Below, piece by piece: positions 26,701 to 35,410 of a stretch of 64,000 bases of DNA. Where the stretch lies: NCBI RefSeq assembly GCF_001512285.1, contig NZ_LNUV01000006.1, positions 398,158 through 462,157 of the forward strand. The letters run 5' to 3'. The stretch's first letter is position 1. Each line of letters begins with the position of its first letter. This DNA comes from Arthrobacter sp. EpRS71. Lineage in GTDB: Bacteria > Actinomycetota > Actinomycetes > Actinomycetales > Micrococcaceae. The translations under genes were made by a program, and so were the position numbers. The notes beneath the pieces were generated by a model. It was not told the DNA's origin and made no database searches. It worked only from the letters and a program-made list of their open reading frames with translations.

Positions 26701-26732
26701 GCCATTCTTTCCAGGAGAAAGGTTAACGCGAG

Positions 26733-26762
26733 AGCGGCCCGACCTGGAGGGGTCGGGCCGCT
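26733..26762. terminator. Hairpin between ugpC-type gene and GH20 gene
   Basis: Stem AGCGGCCCGACC / GGTCGGGCCGCT with a six-base loop lies in the 93-base gap. It probably ends or attenuates transcription from the ATPase gene into the GH20 gene; the T-run is poor. Confidence 0.6.
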
Positions 26763-26793
26763 ATCAAAATGCGGATGTACTAGCCGGTGGGTG

Positions 26794-27876
26794 TTAGTCG
26801 CCCAAACGGAGACCGGTCTTCGTGTCGAACAGGTGCACGTGGCCGGACTGCGGACGAACGAAGATGGACTCACCCTTCATCGGAGGGCGGCGACCGTCGA
26901 CGCGGGCCACGATGTCGTGGCTCTTGCCGTCAAGGATGGTGTGGCCGTAAACGTAAGCGTCGGCACCGAGTTCTTCAACCACGTCAACCTCAACCTGGAG
27001 GCCTTCGCCGTTGCCCACGGTCTCAAGGTCTTCCGGACGCGAACCAACCGTGACGGTCTGGCCGTGAGCCTCTTCGAGGACGTCGCGCGGCACGGGGTAA
27101 ACCGTTCCGCCGAACTGGACGCCGCCGTCCACCACCGGCAGTTCAAGCAGGTTCATGGCAGGGGAGCCAATGAAGCCTGCAACGAAGACGTTCTGCGGGC
27201 GGTCGTAAAGGTTGCGCGGGGTGTCAACCTGCTGCAGCAGGCCGTCCTTCAGGACAGCAACGCGATCGCCCATGGTCATTGCCTCAACCTGGTCGTGCGT
27301 CACGTAAACCGTGGTGACGCCCAGGCGGCGGGTCAGGGATGCGATCTGCGTACGGGTCTGGACGCGGAGCTTGGCGTCAAGGTTGGAAAGCGGCTCATCC
27401 ATGAGGAAGACCTGCGGGTTACGGACGATTGCACGGCCCATGGCAACACGCTGGCGCTGACCACCGGAGAGTGCCTTCGGCTTGCGGTCAAGGTAAGCCT
27501 CAAGGTCAAGGAGCTTGGCGGCTTCGCGGACACGCTCGGCGCGCTCTTCCTTGGAGACGCCGGCGATCTTCAGTGCGAATCCCATGTTGTCCGCAACGGT
27601 CATGTGCGGGTACAGGGCGTAGTTCTGGAAGACCATGGCGATGTCGCGGTCCTTCGGGGGAACGTCCGTGACGTCGCGATCGCCGATCAGGATACGGCCG
27701 GCGTTGACGTCCTCAAGGCCTGCGAGCATGCGCAAGGAGGTGGACTTGCCGCAACCGGAGGGTCCAACGAGGACCAGGAATTCGCCATCGGCGATGTCGA
27801 TGTTGAGTTTATCGACGGCGGGCTTATCTGTGCCCGGGTACAGACGCGTAGCGTTATCAAAAGTAACTGTAGCCAC
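26794..27876 (-). CDS. ugpC: Sugar ABC transporter ATPase, UgpC/MsmK/MalK type
   Basis: 360 residues: GPSGCGKSTSLRM Walker A, LSGGQRQRVAMGRA signature, VFLMDEPLSNLDAKLR Walker B, and the TOBE-type regulatory tail (VEVDVVEELGADAYVYG, DGRRPPMKGES). It stands alone, without permeases or binding protein. ATPases of this type energise several CUT1 importers in trans in Gram-positives. The fructan ABC genes at 47-50 kb lack an ATPase and could be a client. GTG 27876 is chosen because AAGGGA sits nine bases upstream; an in-frame GTG at 27894 also exists. Confidence 0.92.
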   Translation of the reverse strand: MATVTFDNATRLYPGTDKPAVDKLNIDIADGEFLVLVGPSGCGKSTSLRMLAGLEDVNAGRILIGDRDVTDVPPKDRDIAMVFQNYALYPHMTVADNMGFALKIAGVSKEERAERVREAAKLLDLEAYLDRKPKALSGGQRQRVAMGRAIVRNPQVFLMDEPLSNLDAKLRVQTRTQIASLTRRLGVTTVYVTHDQVEAMTMGDRVAVLKDGLLQQVDTPRNLYDRPQNVFVAGFIGSPAMNLLELPVVDGGVQFGGTVYPVPRDVLEEAHGQTVTVGSRPEDLETVGNGEGLQVEVDVVEELGADAYVYGHTILDGKSHDIVARVDGRRPPMKGESIFVRPQSGHVHLFDTKTGLRLGD

Positions 27877-27948
27877 AGTTATCAATCCCTTCACCGGCAG
27901 GTACGTGCCGGACGATCCGTTGTGAATGGTTCATTTTCTTCAGTTGAA

Positions 27949-28006
27949 CTCCCCGGCCAATGGCCGGGGAGGATCGTGTGACGCCGCACGGTACTGTGCG
28001 TCACAT
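27949..28006. promoter_or_regulatory. Two dyads upstream of the ugpC-type gene
   Basis: A perfect hairpin CTCCCCGGCC-AAT-GGCCGGGGAG (27949-27971) is followed by an interrupted dyad TGTGACGC ... GTGCGTCACA (27978-28005). The first could end otsB transcription; the second looks more like a protein-binding site or part of a promoter control region. Confidence 0.45.
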
Positions 28007-28079
28007 CACAACCAAGAGTATGTCAGACTTTTTGACTAACTACCTAAATGTTACGAACATCACATGTTGCGCTCGTCAC

Positions 28080-28880
28080 TCATTGAGCTGCCTCGGTGAC
28101 GTGTCGCCGCTCGCGCAGCAAGGCTTCGAGCAGCTCCGACACGTGCACCGGGGCCTCCACGCGGTACTGCGCTTGGGTGAAATCCAGACCCACCTTGATG
28201 CCAACGTCATCGCCCATCAGCCGGCCCATTGCATCCTCGTCGGTGACGTCGTCACCGGCAAACAGAATGGCTGTTGCACCCGTGGCCTGGCGTAGAAACT
28301 CCACAGCCTCACCCTTGGATGCATGGACTACTGAGGTTTCCAGCACGCGCTTGCCCGTCTTCAGGTAGACGCCCGGGTGCTCGCGCAACACTCGGGTGGC
28401 GGCCTCGACGGCGTCCTCGGCAACGTCGTCGTCCGCCAGCCTGGTGTGGAGGACGACGCCGGCGGGCTTGTCTTCGAGCAACGTTCCCGGAGCGATGTTC
28501 ACGATTTCCGCAAGAACCTCACGGACGGCTGCCAGTTTCGTGCGCTGCTCCTCGTCCAGTTCCAGCCCTAACGATCCCTCACCGAGCCAGGCCTCAGCTC
28601 CATGGCTACCGATCAGCAGCGTGTTCTTCGGTGGCGAGGCGACCAGCCGCAGACTGTCCAGTGCGCGGCCTGAGATGAGTGCCGTCGTCGTGCGTGGGAG
28701 TTCCGCGAGCGCCTCCAAGGCCGCGGCCGAACGTGGAAGGGGGCGTGCGTCGTCCGCGTGGTCCACCAGGGGGGAGAGGGTGCCGTCGAAGTCCAGGGCC
28801 ACCAAGAGGTGCTCCGTGCTGGAAATGCGCCGGACTGCTTCCAGTAGCTCGGGCGAAAGGGATAATTTCTCAGCTGTCAT
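28080..28880 (-). CDS. otsB: Trehalose-6-phosphate phosphatase
   Basis: 266 residues of a HAD-fold phosphatase: VALDFDGTLSPLV (nucleophile and acid Asp), ALISGRALDSL, the OtsB hallmark GSHGAEAW, and FAGDDVTDEDAM for Mg binding. It dephosphorylates trehalose 6-phosphate to trehalose. Its ATG overlaps the otsA stop by eleven bases, so the two enzymes are made together. This route makes trehalose from UDP-glucose, complementing TreS at the window start. Confidence 0.95.
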   Translation of the reverse strand: MTAEKLSLSPELLEAVRRISSTEHLLVALDFDGTLSPLVDHADDARPLPRSAAALEALAELPRTTTALISGRALDSLRLVASPPKNTLLIGSHGAEAWLGEGSLGLELDEEQRTKLAAVREVLAEIVNIAPGTLLEDKPAGVVLHTRLADDDVAEDAVEAATRVLREHPGVYLKTGKRVLETSVVHASKGEAVEFLRQATGATAILFAGDDVTDEDAMGRLMGDDVGIKVGLDFTQAQYRVEAPVHVSELLEALLRERRHVTEAAQ

Positions 28881-30363
28881 CGCGCACTACCTTTTCTTCG
28901 AGGGCAGCCAGGAACTCCGCTGACCAATGATCGACGTCGTGGTCAAGGATCTGCTTGCGCATCAGCTTCATACGGCGCCGGGCTTCCTTGGGATCCAAGG
29001 TGATGGCCTTGAGGACTGTCGATTTGAGGCCATCGATGTCGTGCGGATTGATCAGGAACGCCTGCTTGAGCTGATCAGCAGCTCCGGCGAACTCGCTGAG
29101 GACCAACGCGCCGTCGTCGTTTTGTCGCGCGGTGACATATTCCTTGGCAACCAGGTTCATGCCATCGCGCAATGCTGTGACCAGCATGACGTCCGCCGCG
29201 AGGTACAAGGCAACCATTTCTTCCACCGGGTAGCTGTGGTGCAGGTAGCGGACAGCCGTGTTCTGGATGGTGTCGTAGGTGCCGTTAATATGGCCCACGG
29301 TGCCTTCGATCTCCTCGCGGAGAAGCCTGTACTGTTCAACCCGCTCCCGGCTGGGGCTGGCCACCTGGATCAGGGTGGCGTCCTCCACCTTGATGTGGCC
29401 GTCCGCCAACAGTTCCTCGAAGGCCTTGAGCCGGTGCCTGATGCCCTTGGTGTAGTCCAGGCGGTCCACGCCCAGGAGGATGGTCTTGGGATTGCCCAGG
29501 TCCTTGCGGATCTGCCGGGCGCGTTCGATGATGTCCGGCCGCGCGGCGAGCTCACGGATCTGGGCAACATCGATGGAAATCGGGAAGGCCTGGGCCCGCG
29601 CGATGTGGGTGACCTGGCCGTTGGCACCCTTGACGTGGACTTGCTGCTGCTTGACGCTTGCGCCCAGGAAGCGGCGGGCCGATCTCATGAAGTTTCCGGC
29701 GTCGCTGGGGCGCTGGAAGCCCAACAGGTCTGCGCCGAGCAAACCGTCAATGATTTCGCGACGCCAAGGGAGCTGCGCAAAGATCTCCGGCGGCGGGAAC
29801 GGGATGTGGTTGAAGAAGCCAATCTTCAAGTCCGGGCGGGACTCGCGCAGAAGCCGTGGAACAAGCTGGAGCTGGTAGTCCTGGACCCACACAGTGGCGC
29901 CGTCCGCTGCATGGCGGGCGACGGCGTCGGCGAACTTCCGGTTGACCTTGCGGTAGGAATCCCACCACGTACGGTGGAACTCCGGCGGAGCGATGACGTC
30001 GTGGTAGAGCGGCCAAATGGTGGCGTTGGAGAAGCCCTCGTAGAAGAGTTCAACGTCATCACTGCTCAGCTGAACTGGCAGGAGATCCATGCCTTCGTGG
30101 CTGAACGGGCGCACAGTCTCGTCCGGGGCCCCATGCCAACCCACCCACGCGCCGTCGGACTTTGTCATCATCGGCGCGAGCGCTGTGACCAGGCCGCCGG
30201 GCGAGCGGCGCCAGCCACTTTCTTTGTTGTCATCGCTGATGCGATCCACCGGCAACCTGTTGGAGACCACCATGAAATCGAACGTGCTCGCCGTGGGCTT
30301 CTTCGTTGGAGAGGCCTTGGTGCCCTGTTCGGTACTGAGTTTGTCGCTTGCAGGATCCTGCAT
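28870..30363 (-). CDS. otsA: Trehalose-6-phosphate synthase
   Basis: 497 residues of a GT20 enzyme joining UDP-glucose (or another NDP-glucose) and glucose 6-phosphate. Key parts: [11 protein letters not shown] with [60 protein letters not shown] and the donor-site [14 protein letters not shown] 30363 has GGGAG five to ten bases upstream and gives a 35-residue Lys/Thr-rich lead before the fold; longer frames lack support. First gene of the otsA-otsB pair, divergent from the DsbA-like gene. Confidence 0.94.
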   Translation of the reverse strand: MQDPASDKLSTEQGTKASPTKKPTASTFDFMVVSNRLPVDRISDDNKESGWRRSPGGLVTALAPMMTKSDGAWVGWHGAPDETVRPFSHEGMDLLPVQLSSDDVELFYEGFSNATIWPLYHDVIAPPEFHRTWWDSYRKVNRKFADAVARHAADGATVWVQDYQLQLVPRLLRESRPDLKIGFFNHIPFPPPEIFAQLPWRREIIDGLLGADLLGFQRPSDAGNFMRSARRFLGASVKQQQVHVKGANGQVTHIARAQAFPISIDVAQIRELAARPDIIERARQIRKDLGNPKTILLGVDRLDYTKGIRHRLKAFEELLADGHIKVEDATLIQVASPSRERVEQYRLLREEIEGTVGHINGTYDTIQNTAVRYLHHSYPVEEMVALYLAADVMLVTALRDGMNLVAKEYVTARQNDDGALVLSEFAGAADQLKQAFLINPHDIDGLKSTVLKAITLDPKEARRRMKLMRKQILDHDVDHWSAEFLAALEEKVVRDDS

Positions 30364-30539
30364 TAATGCTCCCTGGGGTTGCTGTGACTCAACTCCCAGC
30401 CTACTAGCGGAATCATCCCAGGCACTTGATCGTTCAACAACCGGGTCACGAGGCATGGGCAGACCTTCAAGTTTGCTCCCGTAAACTGACCCCGTTGCCC
30501 TAGCTAATGCACTTTGACGTCGAATACCCCGAGGAACTG

Positions 30540-31418
30540 ATGAGCCCCGCAAACGAATCACGCCTGTCCAAGGCCGAAAGAACCGCCCAGGCGCGGGAGA
30601 AAGCGCGCGCAATCCGCGAAGAACAGCTGAAGAAGGAGAAGCGGAACAAGCTTCTTGTCGGCTGGGGCATCGTGGTGGCCGTGGTGGTCATCATCGCTGT
30701 GGTTGCGTATGTGGTTATTGGCAATGTGCAGAACAACGCACCTGTGGCCGATCAAGGTCCGACGCCGGCCAACGGCAACGTGCACGGCGGCATTACGCTG
30801 CTGGCCAACACCGAGGTGGTGAAATCGGAACCTGCCACCGTCAACGTGGCCGACGTCCCCGCTCCCCTTGAAACCAAGCCCGCTACGGTCACCGCGCCGG
30901 GTGCCGAGGCTGAGGCAGGCAAGCCCGTCAAGGTTGTTGCCTACATCGACTTCATTTGCCCCGTGTGCAAGCAGTTCGAGACCGCCTACGGAGAGTCCCT
31001 CACCAACCTCCGCAACGAAGGTAAGATCTCCGTCGAGTACCGAGCCCTCGGCTTCCTGGACCGCCAGTCCACCACCAACTACTCCTCACGCGCAGCCAAC
31101 GCTGCCGCCTGTGTAGTGAACTCCTCGCCGGAGAAGTACGCGGAATTCTTCAACCTGCTCTTCGAGCGTCAGCCGGCTGAAGGCGGAGCGGGCATCTCCG
31201 ACAACGACCTCAAGAAAATGGCTACCGAAATTGGTGCGGCCAACATTGACTCCTGCATCGACAGCAAGCAGTTCCGGCCTTGGGTAAAGGTTGCCACCCA
31301 GGAAGCTGCGGCAATCGGCGTCACGGGAACACCCACCGTGTTCATCGACGGCAAGCAGTGGGACGGCAGGTCTGACTTGAACGCCGAGATCCAGACGGCA
31401 ATCACCGCCAAGGGCTAA
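30540..31418 (+). CDS. Membrane-anchored DsbA-family thiol oxidoreductase
   Basis: 292 residues. A charged N-terminal coil (KAERTAQAREKARAIREEQLKKEKRNK read across residues ~8-36) leads into one membrane segment, WGIVVAVVVIIAVVAYVVIG, so the thioredoxin-like domain faces outside. The active site is FICPVCKQFE, with cis-Pro loop GVTGTPTVFIDGK. Two further Cys (AACVV, DSCID) lie in the inserted helical domain. It probably forms or shuffles disulfides in exported proteins. GAGGA is five bases before ATG 30540. Confidence 0.9.
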   Translation: MSPANESRLSKAERTAQAREKARAIREEQLKKEKRNKLLVGWGIVVAVVVIIAVVAYVVIGNVQNNAPVADQGPTPANGNVHGGITLLANTEVVKSEPATVNVADVPAPLETKPATVTAPGAEAEAGKPVKVVAYIDFICPVCKQFETAYGESLTNLRNEGKISVEYRALGFLDRQSTTNYSSRAANAAACVVNSSPEKYAEFFNLLFERQPAEGGAGISDNDLKKMATEIGAANIDSCIDSKQFRPWVKVATQEAAAIGVTGTPTVFIDGKQWDGRSDLNAEIQTAITAKG

Positions 31419-31437
31419 CCCTCGCGGAATGCACGAC

Positions 31438-31475
31438 GGCGGCCGGTCACCCTTTGCGGGTGGCCGGCCGCTGCT
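31438..31475 (+). terminator. Terminator after the DsbA-like gene
   Basis: Long GC-rich stem, GGCGGCCGGTCACCC against GGGTGGCCGGCCGC with a TTTGC loop, starting 20 bases past the stop. The T-run is weak. Confidence 0.7.
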
Positions 31476-31493
31476 GCTTGGCAGCGAATTTCG

Positions 31494-31524
31494 TTGACGG
31501 GGATGGTCTGGGCTAACCTTATCT
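31494..31524 (+). promoter_or_regulatory. Possible tRNA-Thr promoter
   Basis: TTGACG at 31494 with TAACCT at 31514 or TTATCT at 31519 downstream; spacings of 14 or 19 are not ideal. It ends about 40 bases before the tRNA. Confidence 0.45.
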
Positions 31525-31562
31525 AGCGCTCTTTCGCGCGTTGCTTTGGGTAACCGAAGCGT

Positions 31563-31639
31563 GCCTCCTTAGCTCAGTTGGCCAGAGCACCGCTCTTGTA
31601 AAGCGGGGGTCGTCGGTTCGAATCCGACAGGGGGCTCCA
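31563..31639 (+). tRNA. tRNA-Thr (anticodon UGU)
   Basis: 77 bases including encoded CCA. The acceptor GCCTCCT pairs with AGGGGGC (one G-U); the D arm is TAGCTCAGTTGGCCAGAGCA, the anticodon arm CCGCTCTTGTAAAGCGG with TGT, and the T arm GTCGGTTCGAATCCGAC. The accessory region begins right behind it, and tRNA 3' ends are common integration sites. Confidence 0.97.
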
Positions 31640-31641
31640 CG

Positions 31642-31685
31642 AACCCCTCCGTACCGGCGATTTTGCCGGGATGGAGGGGTTTTTC
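31642..31685 (+). terminator. Terminator of tRNA-Thr
   Basis: Stem AACCCCTCC / GGAGGGGTT with an inner CCGGC/GCCGG stem, followed by TTTTTCGTG, three bases after CCA. Confidence 0.88.
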
Positions 31686-32160
31686 GTGTTTGAAATGCAG
31701 GGCACTACACGTTTACTACACGCTTTCAAGAAGGCCGACGACACCAGCGGGCTCCCCAGCTGCATAGAGGGAACCATGCAGTCAGAGAAGAAGGCCCTGA
31801 GGGCGGCGATGGACCGAGACAACATAGGGACGCTCAGGGTCCTAATCGGTGTTGGCTGGCGTCCAACGGCAATGCGGTCGCTGGCTGGTCCTGGATGCCC
31901 AGCGCATCTTGGTCGCTGGCCCCATCATTCCGCCGAGCGACGAGCACCTCGTCGTCCTACCGACGAGCACTACCGCACCGTCCTGAGGGTTGCCCGTTGC
32001 TCTATAACGTCCCCATGAAAGGGGCCGAGGATCGGTAATCAGCTTGGACTCTTGAATACCCAGGCTTGCACTTGCCCGCTCGACGCATCACCGGCAGTAC
32101 CCGGCCTTCCGTGCCACAGCAGGAGCCGCTGGGTACGATGTCCCTTGATTGGGGGGGAGC
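31686..32160. other. Gene-poor stretch after tRNA-Thr with one short relic frame
   Basis: 475 bases with no convincing full gene. The only coding-like sign is a 45-codon frame (GTG 31849 to TGA 31986) ending RWLVLDAQRILVAGPIIPPS and a Thr/Ser tail; it has no ribosome site and looks like the end of a decayed gene. CTACACG occurs twice at 31707-31723. Confidence 0.4.
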
Positions 32161-32526
32161 ATGACTGAGACTACGGGCGATACTTCGATGCTGGCTGAGG
32201 GCGGGGCGATGGAGCTTGTTAGGGTGCCGGCCTGGGAGGCGAAGTTCGCGCTGAAGGACAACCCTGACGAGCTGGCGCACGTGATCTGCTGCCGGGACCT
32301 GGAATGGCGGAAGGCTGCATGCGGGTACGAGGAGTCCGACCCCTCGATCATGATGGAAGCCAACGTAATCTGCACGATGTGCATCGAAGCTATCGGTGGT
32401 CTGGCGGCGCTGGCAGAGGGCAGGTGCCCGTACGACGATCAGCCCTGTCCTGACGACGAGACGCTGAATCAGATCATCAAGGACCGAAGTCGAGAGTGTC
32501 CAGGCATGCGCTCATATCGCTCGTGA
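32161..32526 (+). CDS. Small Cys-rich protein resembling actinophage proteins
   Basis: 121 residues, not matched to a named family. Cys and His are grouped: AHVICCRD, KAACGYE, ICTMCIEA and RCPYDDQPCPDDE, as expected for a small zinc-binding fold. The AHVICC...CG...ICTMC pattern is reminiscent of short actinophage proteins, which fits a position just behind a tRNA. A run of G with GGGAG lies directly before ATG 32161, unusually close. Function unknown. Confidence 0.6.
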   Translation: MTETTGDTSMLAEGGAMELVRVPAWEAKFALKDNPDELAHVICCRDLEWRKAACGYEESDPSIMMEANVICTMCIEAIGGLAALAEGRCPYDDQPCPDDETLNQIIKDRSRECPGMRSYRS

Positions 32527-32640
32527 GCGACGCGCAATGGTCCGGGGGTACTTATAGTCCGACGGAGAATTCTCGGTTGTTTTTGGTAGCTCGCGCCGCC
32601 AGCAACTGAAAAGATGGACTTTCACTTTGTTAGACCGGAA

Positions 32641-32672
32641 GCCCGGGGCCACTAGTACTGGTGGCCCCGGGC
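32641..32672. terminator. Terminator hairpin
   Basis: Perfect 12-base stem GCCCGGGGCCAC / GTGGCCCCGGGC with an eight-base loop, between convergent small genes. Confidence 0.75.
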
Positions 32673-32678
32673 TCGGCG

Positions 32679-32876
32679 TCACTTGGGTTGACTGATCGGT
32701 TGCTGCTTACGTCGCTGCCGCATCAGTGCGCCGTAAATGATCCAGCCGACAACGGCCGCTAGCGCGAGATTGCTGAACTCTGGAGACACGTGTCCGAGTA
32801 CAGCGAAGGGGGTCAGCACTGCGCATAGTACACAGAGCACGAGGAGCCCAATTCGATAGGTGCGCATCGAGATCAT
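32679..32876 (-). CDS. Small two-helix membrane protein, unknown
   Basis: 65 residues with two hydrophobic segments (IGLLVLCVLCAVLTPFAVL and LALAAVVGWIIYGALM) and a basic C-terminal tail. AAAGGA lies eight bases before ATG 32876. No family recognised. It follows the secreted-protein gene at a 25-base distance in the same direction. Confidence 0.6.
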   Translation of the reverse strand: MISMRTYRIGLLVLCVLCAVLTPFAVLGHVSPEFSNLALAAVVGWIIYGALMRQRRKQQPISQPK

Positions 32877-32901
32877 CCTATTATCCTTTCATGGGGTTGG
32901 G

Positions 32902-33873
32902 TCATGGACAGTGGCTGGTACCTCGGGGTTCGACGAATGGGTTCCAGCCTGCCAGGGCCCCGGGCACGCCATAGCCAACAATTCCGACGCAGTTTCCATT
33001 GGCGTTGGCTCCCTGTGCGACCACAACGATTGCTCCGCTGACTACGGCGCATGCTGCGCCGGCCGCAGGGTTCAGTTGGGCGCACGCTGCGCCGGCCGCA
33101 ACGGCGCCACCGGCAGCAATTCCATTAGTCTCTGCACGGTTGAAGTACACCGAGCACCAACCAAAGCCGCAACCCGTCGTAGGATCGGCAACCACAGGGA
33201 ACTGCGCGCCGGTCGTATCAACGTGCTGAGTAATGGTGTTGCCATTCACCGTGTAGTGGGTGGGCAGTTCCTTCCCAGCCGCGTCCCGTGCCCACGGTTT
33301 GGCCAGGTAGTTAACGACTTCACCGGATCCATTCAGAACCAATGCACTCCCGTCGTCTACCAATGTCAGAGTGGTCGAAGGATCGCCAATCTGGAACGCA
33401 AAGGCGTCCGGCGCGGTTTCGTTTTCGATTACAACGAAACTGGCGTTCGTTCCGCTTGTGCCTGTGCCAGTAACGAATCCGTAGCCGTCTTCATGTATTA
33501 CTTCGGCGCCAAGTCGATCGACCGTGCTTGATTTCGATCCGGAGACCGGGGCAATTGACACGGGCTGTGCGGTGGTTGCTCCCCCTACCGATGCCTCTGG
33601 GGACGCGTCGGTTTGCTTCATGCTGTTCTTAAGCGTCGACGCTTGAGCTTGAAGCTTACCCTGCAGGAGGCCCTGTGCTTCGACTATTGCAAGAGGGTCG
33701 AACTTCTCGGTGGCTTGAGCGGCAGTGGCACCGCCTGCCACCAGCATTATTACAGCGGCGAGAGCACCGCTGGCCATGATGGCTTGCCGTGCATCTTTAG
33801 CGCGGACACGCCGTGATTTCTTGACCTTCGTTTTTCTTCGAAGGATTTCCCCAATATCTTCATTTTTCCCCAA
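32902..33873 (-). CDS. Secreted protein with Gly/Ala-rich Cys-containing C-terminal domain
   Basis: About 320 residues; the stop is certain, the start is not (TTG 33873 gives a basic lead before the signal helix; ATG 33777 is alternative). After the basic stretch, IMASGALAAVIMLVAGGATAAQA is an export signal. A middle beta-rich region (VNYLAKPWARDAAGKELPTHY, FPVVADPTTG) resembles a common actinobacterial secreted domain. The last 70 residues are peculiar: CGFGWCSVYFNRAETNGIAAG, then Gly/Ala-zipper segments with further Cys. That tail could insert into membranes. No immunity or secretion partner is recognised. Confidence 0.7.
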   Translation of the reverse strand: MGKNEDIGEILRRKTKVKKSRRVRAKDARQAIMASGALAAVIMLVAGGATAAQATEKFDPLAIVEAQGLLQGKLQAQASTLKNSMKQTDASPEASVGGATTAQPVSIAPVSGSKSSTVDRLGAEVIHEDGYGFVTGTGTSGTNASFVVIENETAPDAFAFQIGDPSTTLTLVDDGSALVLNGSGEVVNYLAKPWARDAAGKELPTHYTVNGNTITQHVDTTGAQFPVVADPTTGCGFGWCSVYFNRAETNGIAAGGAVAAGAACAQLNPAAGAACAVVSGAIVVVAQGANANGNCVGIVGYGVPGALAGWNPFVEPRGTSHCP

Positions 33874-34167
33874 TATTTGTCTGTGGGCCGTATGAGCATC
33901 TGCGCACTGGCAGAATCCAATGTTCGGCCCCAACTGTGATCCGTTTGAACGAATCTTGCTTTCGGACCCTTTCAGCCAAGGCCCGTTTGTCGTCGAAGTC
34001 AAGTCAAGTGCTTGCTTTCAGCAAGTGCCTGCCATGAGCGGTCAGTCCTGCGACTCCAGCCGTGTGACTTGCGGAGTTGGCGCCTTCTCTGAAGACTGGG
34101 CACCGCGCGGGCCAGGGTCCCGGGAGTATCAACTGTTTGGGGGAATCCGGAAGTGCTGGGACAGAGA

Positions 34168-34530
34168 ATGTATGCGTGGCGGCGCCCGCTGTGGCCAATC
34201 ACCTTGGCTATCCTTGTGGCCGATATTGTTCTGTGGCTGGACATCAACGGTGTCACAGGCGGCAACCTGGCCTGTGGCAATGTCGCGTTGGTGGTGACGA
34301 TTGCTTGGCTTGTTCTGGGGCAGTTCATCGGCCCGAAACCCCAGGCCAGGAGAGTCGCGAACCAGACTCCCGAAAGTCTGAGCGTTCGCAAGGCCAGCCA
34401 CGCACCGCGGGTACGGAATGCTCTAGTGTGCCGTGACGGCCCTGACCACCTTGGAGTCGAGCTCTTCCGGCTTAGCGGTGCCTGTTCCGGCGTCCTGCCC
34501 GGTCGGCGAAGGCATCCAGGGCCTCGATGA
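34168..34530 (+). CDS. Small membrane protein, unknown, with doubtful C-terminus
   Basis: 120 residues. The first half has two good membrane segments (WPITLAILVADIVLWLDI and NVALVVTIAWLVLGQFIG). The second half is basic and runs antisense through a short repeated relic at 34474-34504, so the reading frame may have been extended by decay of the original stop. GTG 34153 is an alternative start. No family recognised. Confidence 0.45.
   Translation: MYAWRRPLWPITLAILVADIVLWLDINGVTGGNLACGNVALVVTIAWLVLGQFIGPKPQARRVANQTPESLSVRKASHAPRVRNALVCRDGPDHLGVELFRLSGACSGVLPGRRRHPGPR
34474..34504. repeat. Degenerate relic repeat, copy 1
   Basis: A 31-base sequence starting AGCGGTGCCTGTTCCGGCG recurs at 39743-39772 with one base missing. 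On the minus strand both copies sit at the end of short coding-like frames (ADRAGRR / TGQDAG in two frames), so both look like worn ends of one gene family. Confidence 0.55.
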
Positions 34531-34724
34531 TGTCGGGACTGGGAGGCCAATGGTGTCCTTTGAGAAGAGTCTTCGTGATTTTCTCATAATGGGCGTGATT
34601 GAGAATATCAGCGGCGTTTGTTCTCACGTCGGGCTTCGCACAGAGCCTGGCTATGCGGCAAGCAGGGCGAGAGTTCAAGTGGCCATCTTGCGGGGGAGCT
34701 AGCGGGTACGCGTAGGATCGTCCC

Positions 34725-34913
34725 ATGGGGACCAAGGGCACGACCAAGTTATTCGCTGTTCTAGCAGGGGTGTTGGTGGCAGTGTTTTCGCTTTTTGCCG
34801 CACTATGGGTGAACGGAAACATCCCTTTGCCTGCGGCCGCAGCCACTTCATTTGTTCTCGGTGTGGGAACGTATCTAGCAACCATCAAAGGCACTGCTAG
34901 GAAATCCACTTAG
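34725..34913 (+). CDS. Small two-helix membrane protein, unknown
   Basis: 62 residues: LFAVLAGVLVAVFSLFAALWV and PAAAATSFVLGVGTYLATI are membrane segments with a short NGN turn. AGGA lies about nine bases before the ATG. Twelve bases separate it from the next gene. No family recognised. Confidence 0.6.
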   Translation: MGTKGTTKLFAVLAGVLVAVFSLFAALWVNGNIPLPAAAATSFVLGVGTYLATIKGTARKST

Positions 34914-34925
34914 CAGGCACGAGAG

Positions 34926-35282
34926 ATGCCTACCCTCGAGCCCAGGAACCAGAGCCACCACTCGAAGGAATCGCGCGTCCTGATTCAGGACGTGATCCCG
35001 TACGAGGTGGCCGAAAGCCTTGAAACCCTGCAAGGGCCGGGGGAGGGCGTTCTAAAGCTGCCGCACCACGTTCACTGGGGGCCGGAGGCTGATTGTGATC
35101 TGGGACAGCTCGAAGGTGTGTACAAGGCATATCAGGCGATCCTGCGTGAAGGCACACGGGTAGATCAGGAGCAACTGCTCAACGCCAGCCTTTTGGTGAA
35201 GGTATGGGGCGAGTTGATGCTTCCCGTTCGAGTCCGGGATTTGTGGGAGAACAAGTTCCCGCAGCTGGCACAGCATTCCTAA
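34926..35282 (+). CDS. Conserved actinobacterial protein, unknown
   Basis: 118 residues with a compact helical core: DVIPYEVAESLETLQGPGEGVLKLPHHVHWG, then YKAYQAILREGTRVDQEQLLNASLLVKVWGELMLPVRVRDLWENKFPQLA (both in parts). The pattern LP..V.W ... Y...LREG ... W..L.LP..VR..WE..FP recurs in small actinobacterial proteins that I recall beside nucleotidyltransferase-type (AbiEii-like) genes. No such partner is here, so it would be an orphan; that link is uncertain. Confidence 0.65.
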   Translation: MPTLEPRNQSHHSKESRVLIQDVIPYEVAESLETLQGPGEGVLKLPHHVHWGPEADCDLGQLEGVYKAYQAILREGTRVDQEQLLNASLLVKVWGELMLPVRVRDLWENKFPQLAQHS

Positions 35283-35410
35283 TATAAGACCGCCAATACC
35301 AGCGCCACGTGCAGGTCTCGCGATGGATGGCTTGGCCGCTCTCCCCAAAGCCTGCGGAAAGTGCTCTCATGGAGAGACCGAGGACAGGAATTTCGCGTAG
35401 GGGAGCGGCT

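Noticed and set aside
25318..30366. Long plus-strand frames opposite the GH20, ugpC-type and otsA genes
   Set aside because: Shadows of GC-rich genes; the minus-strand proteins are all recognised.
31671..32018. 115-codon frame starting in the tRNA terminator
   Set aside because: It begins inside a terminator hairpin, lacks a ribosome site, and a different frame reads more like protein at its end.
33999..34550. 183-codon minus-strand frame
   Set aside because: Arg/Pro/Ser-rich translation typical of a shadow; the plus strand has membrane segments instead.
34472..34909. 145-codon minus-strand frame ending ALDAFADRAGRR
   Set aside because: Only the last 50 codons look coding and no start supports them; the first part is antisense to a small membrane gene. 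Kept only as a relic repeat.
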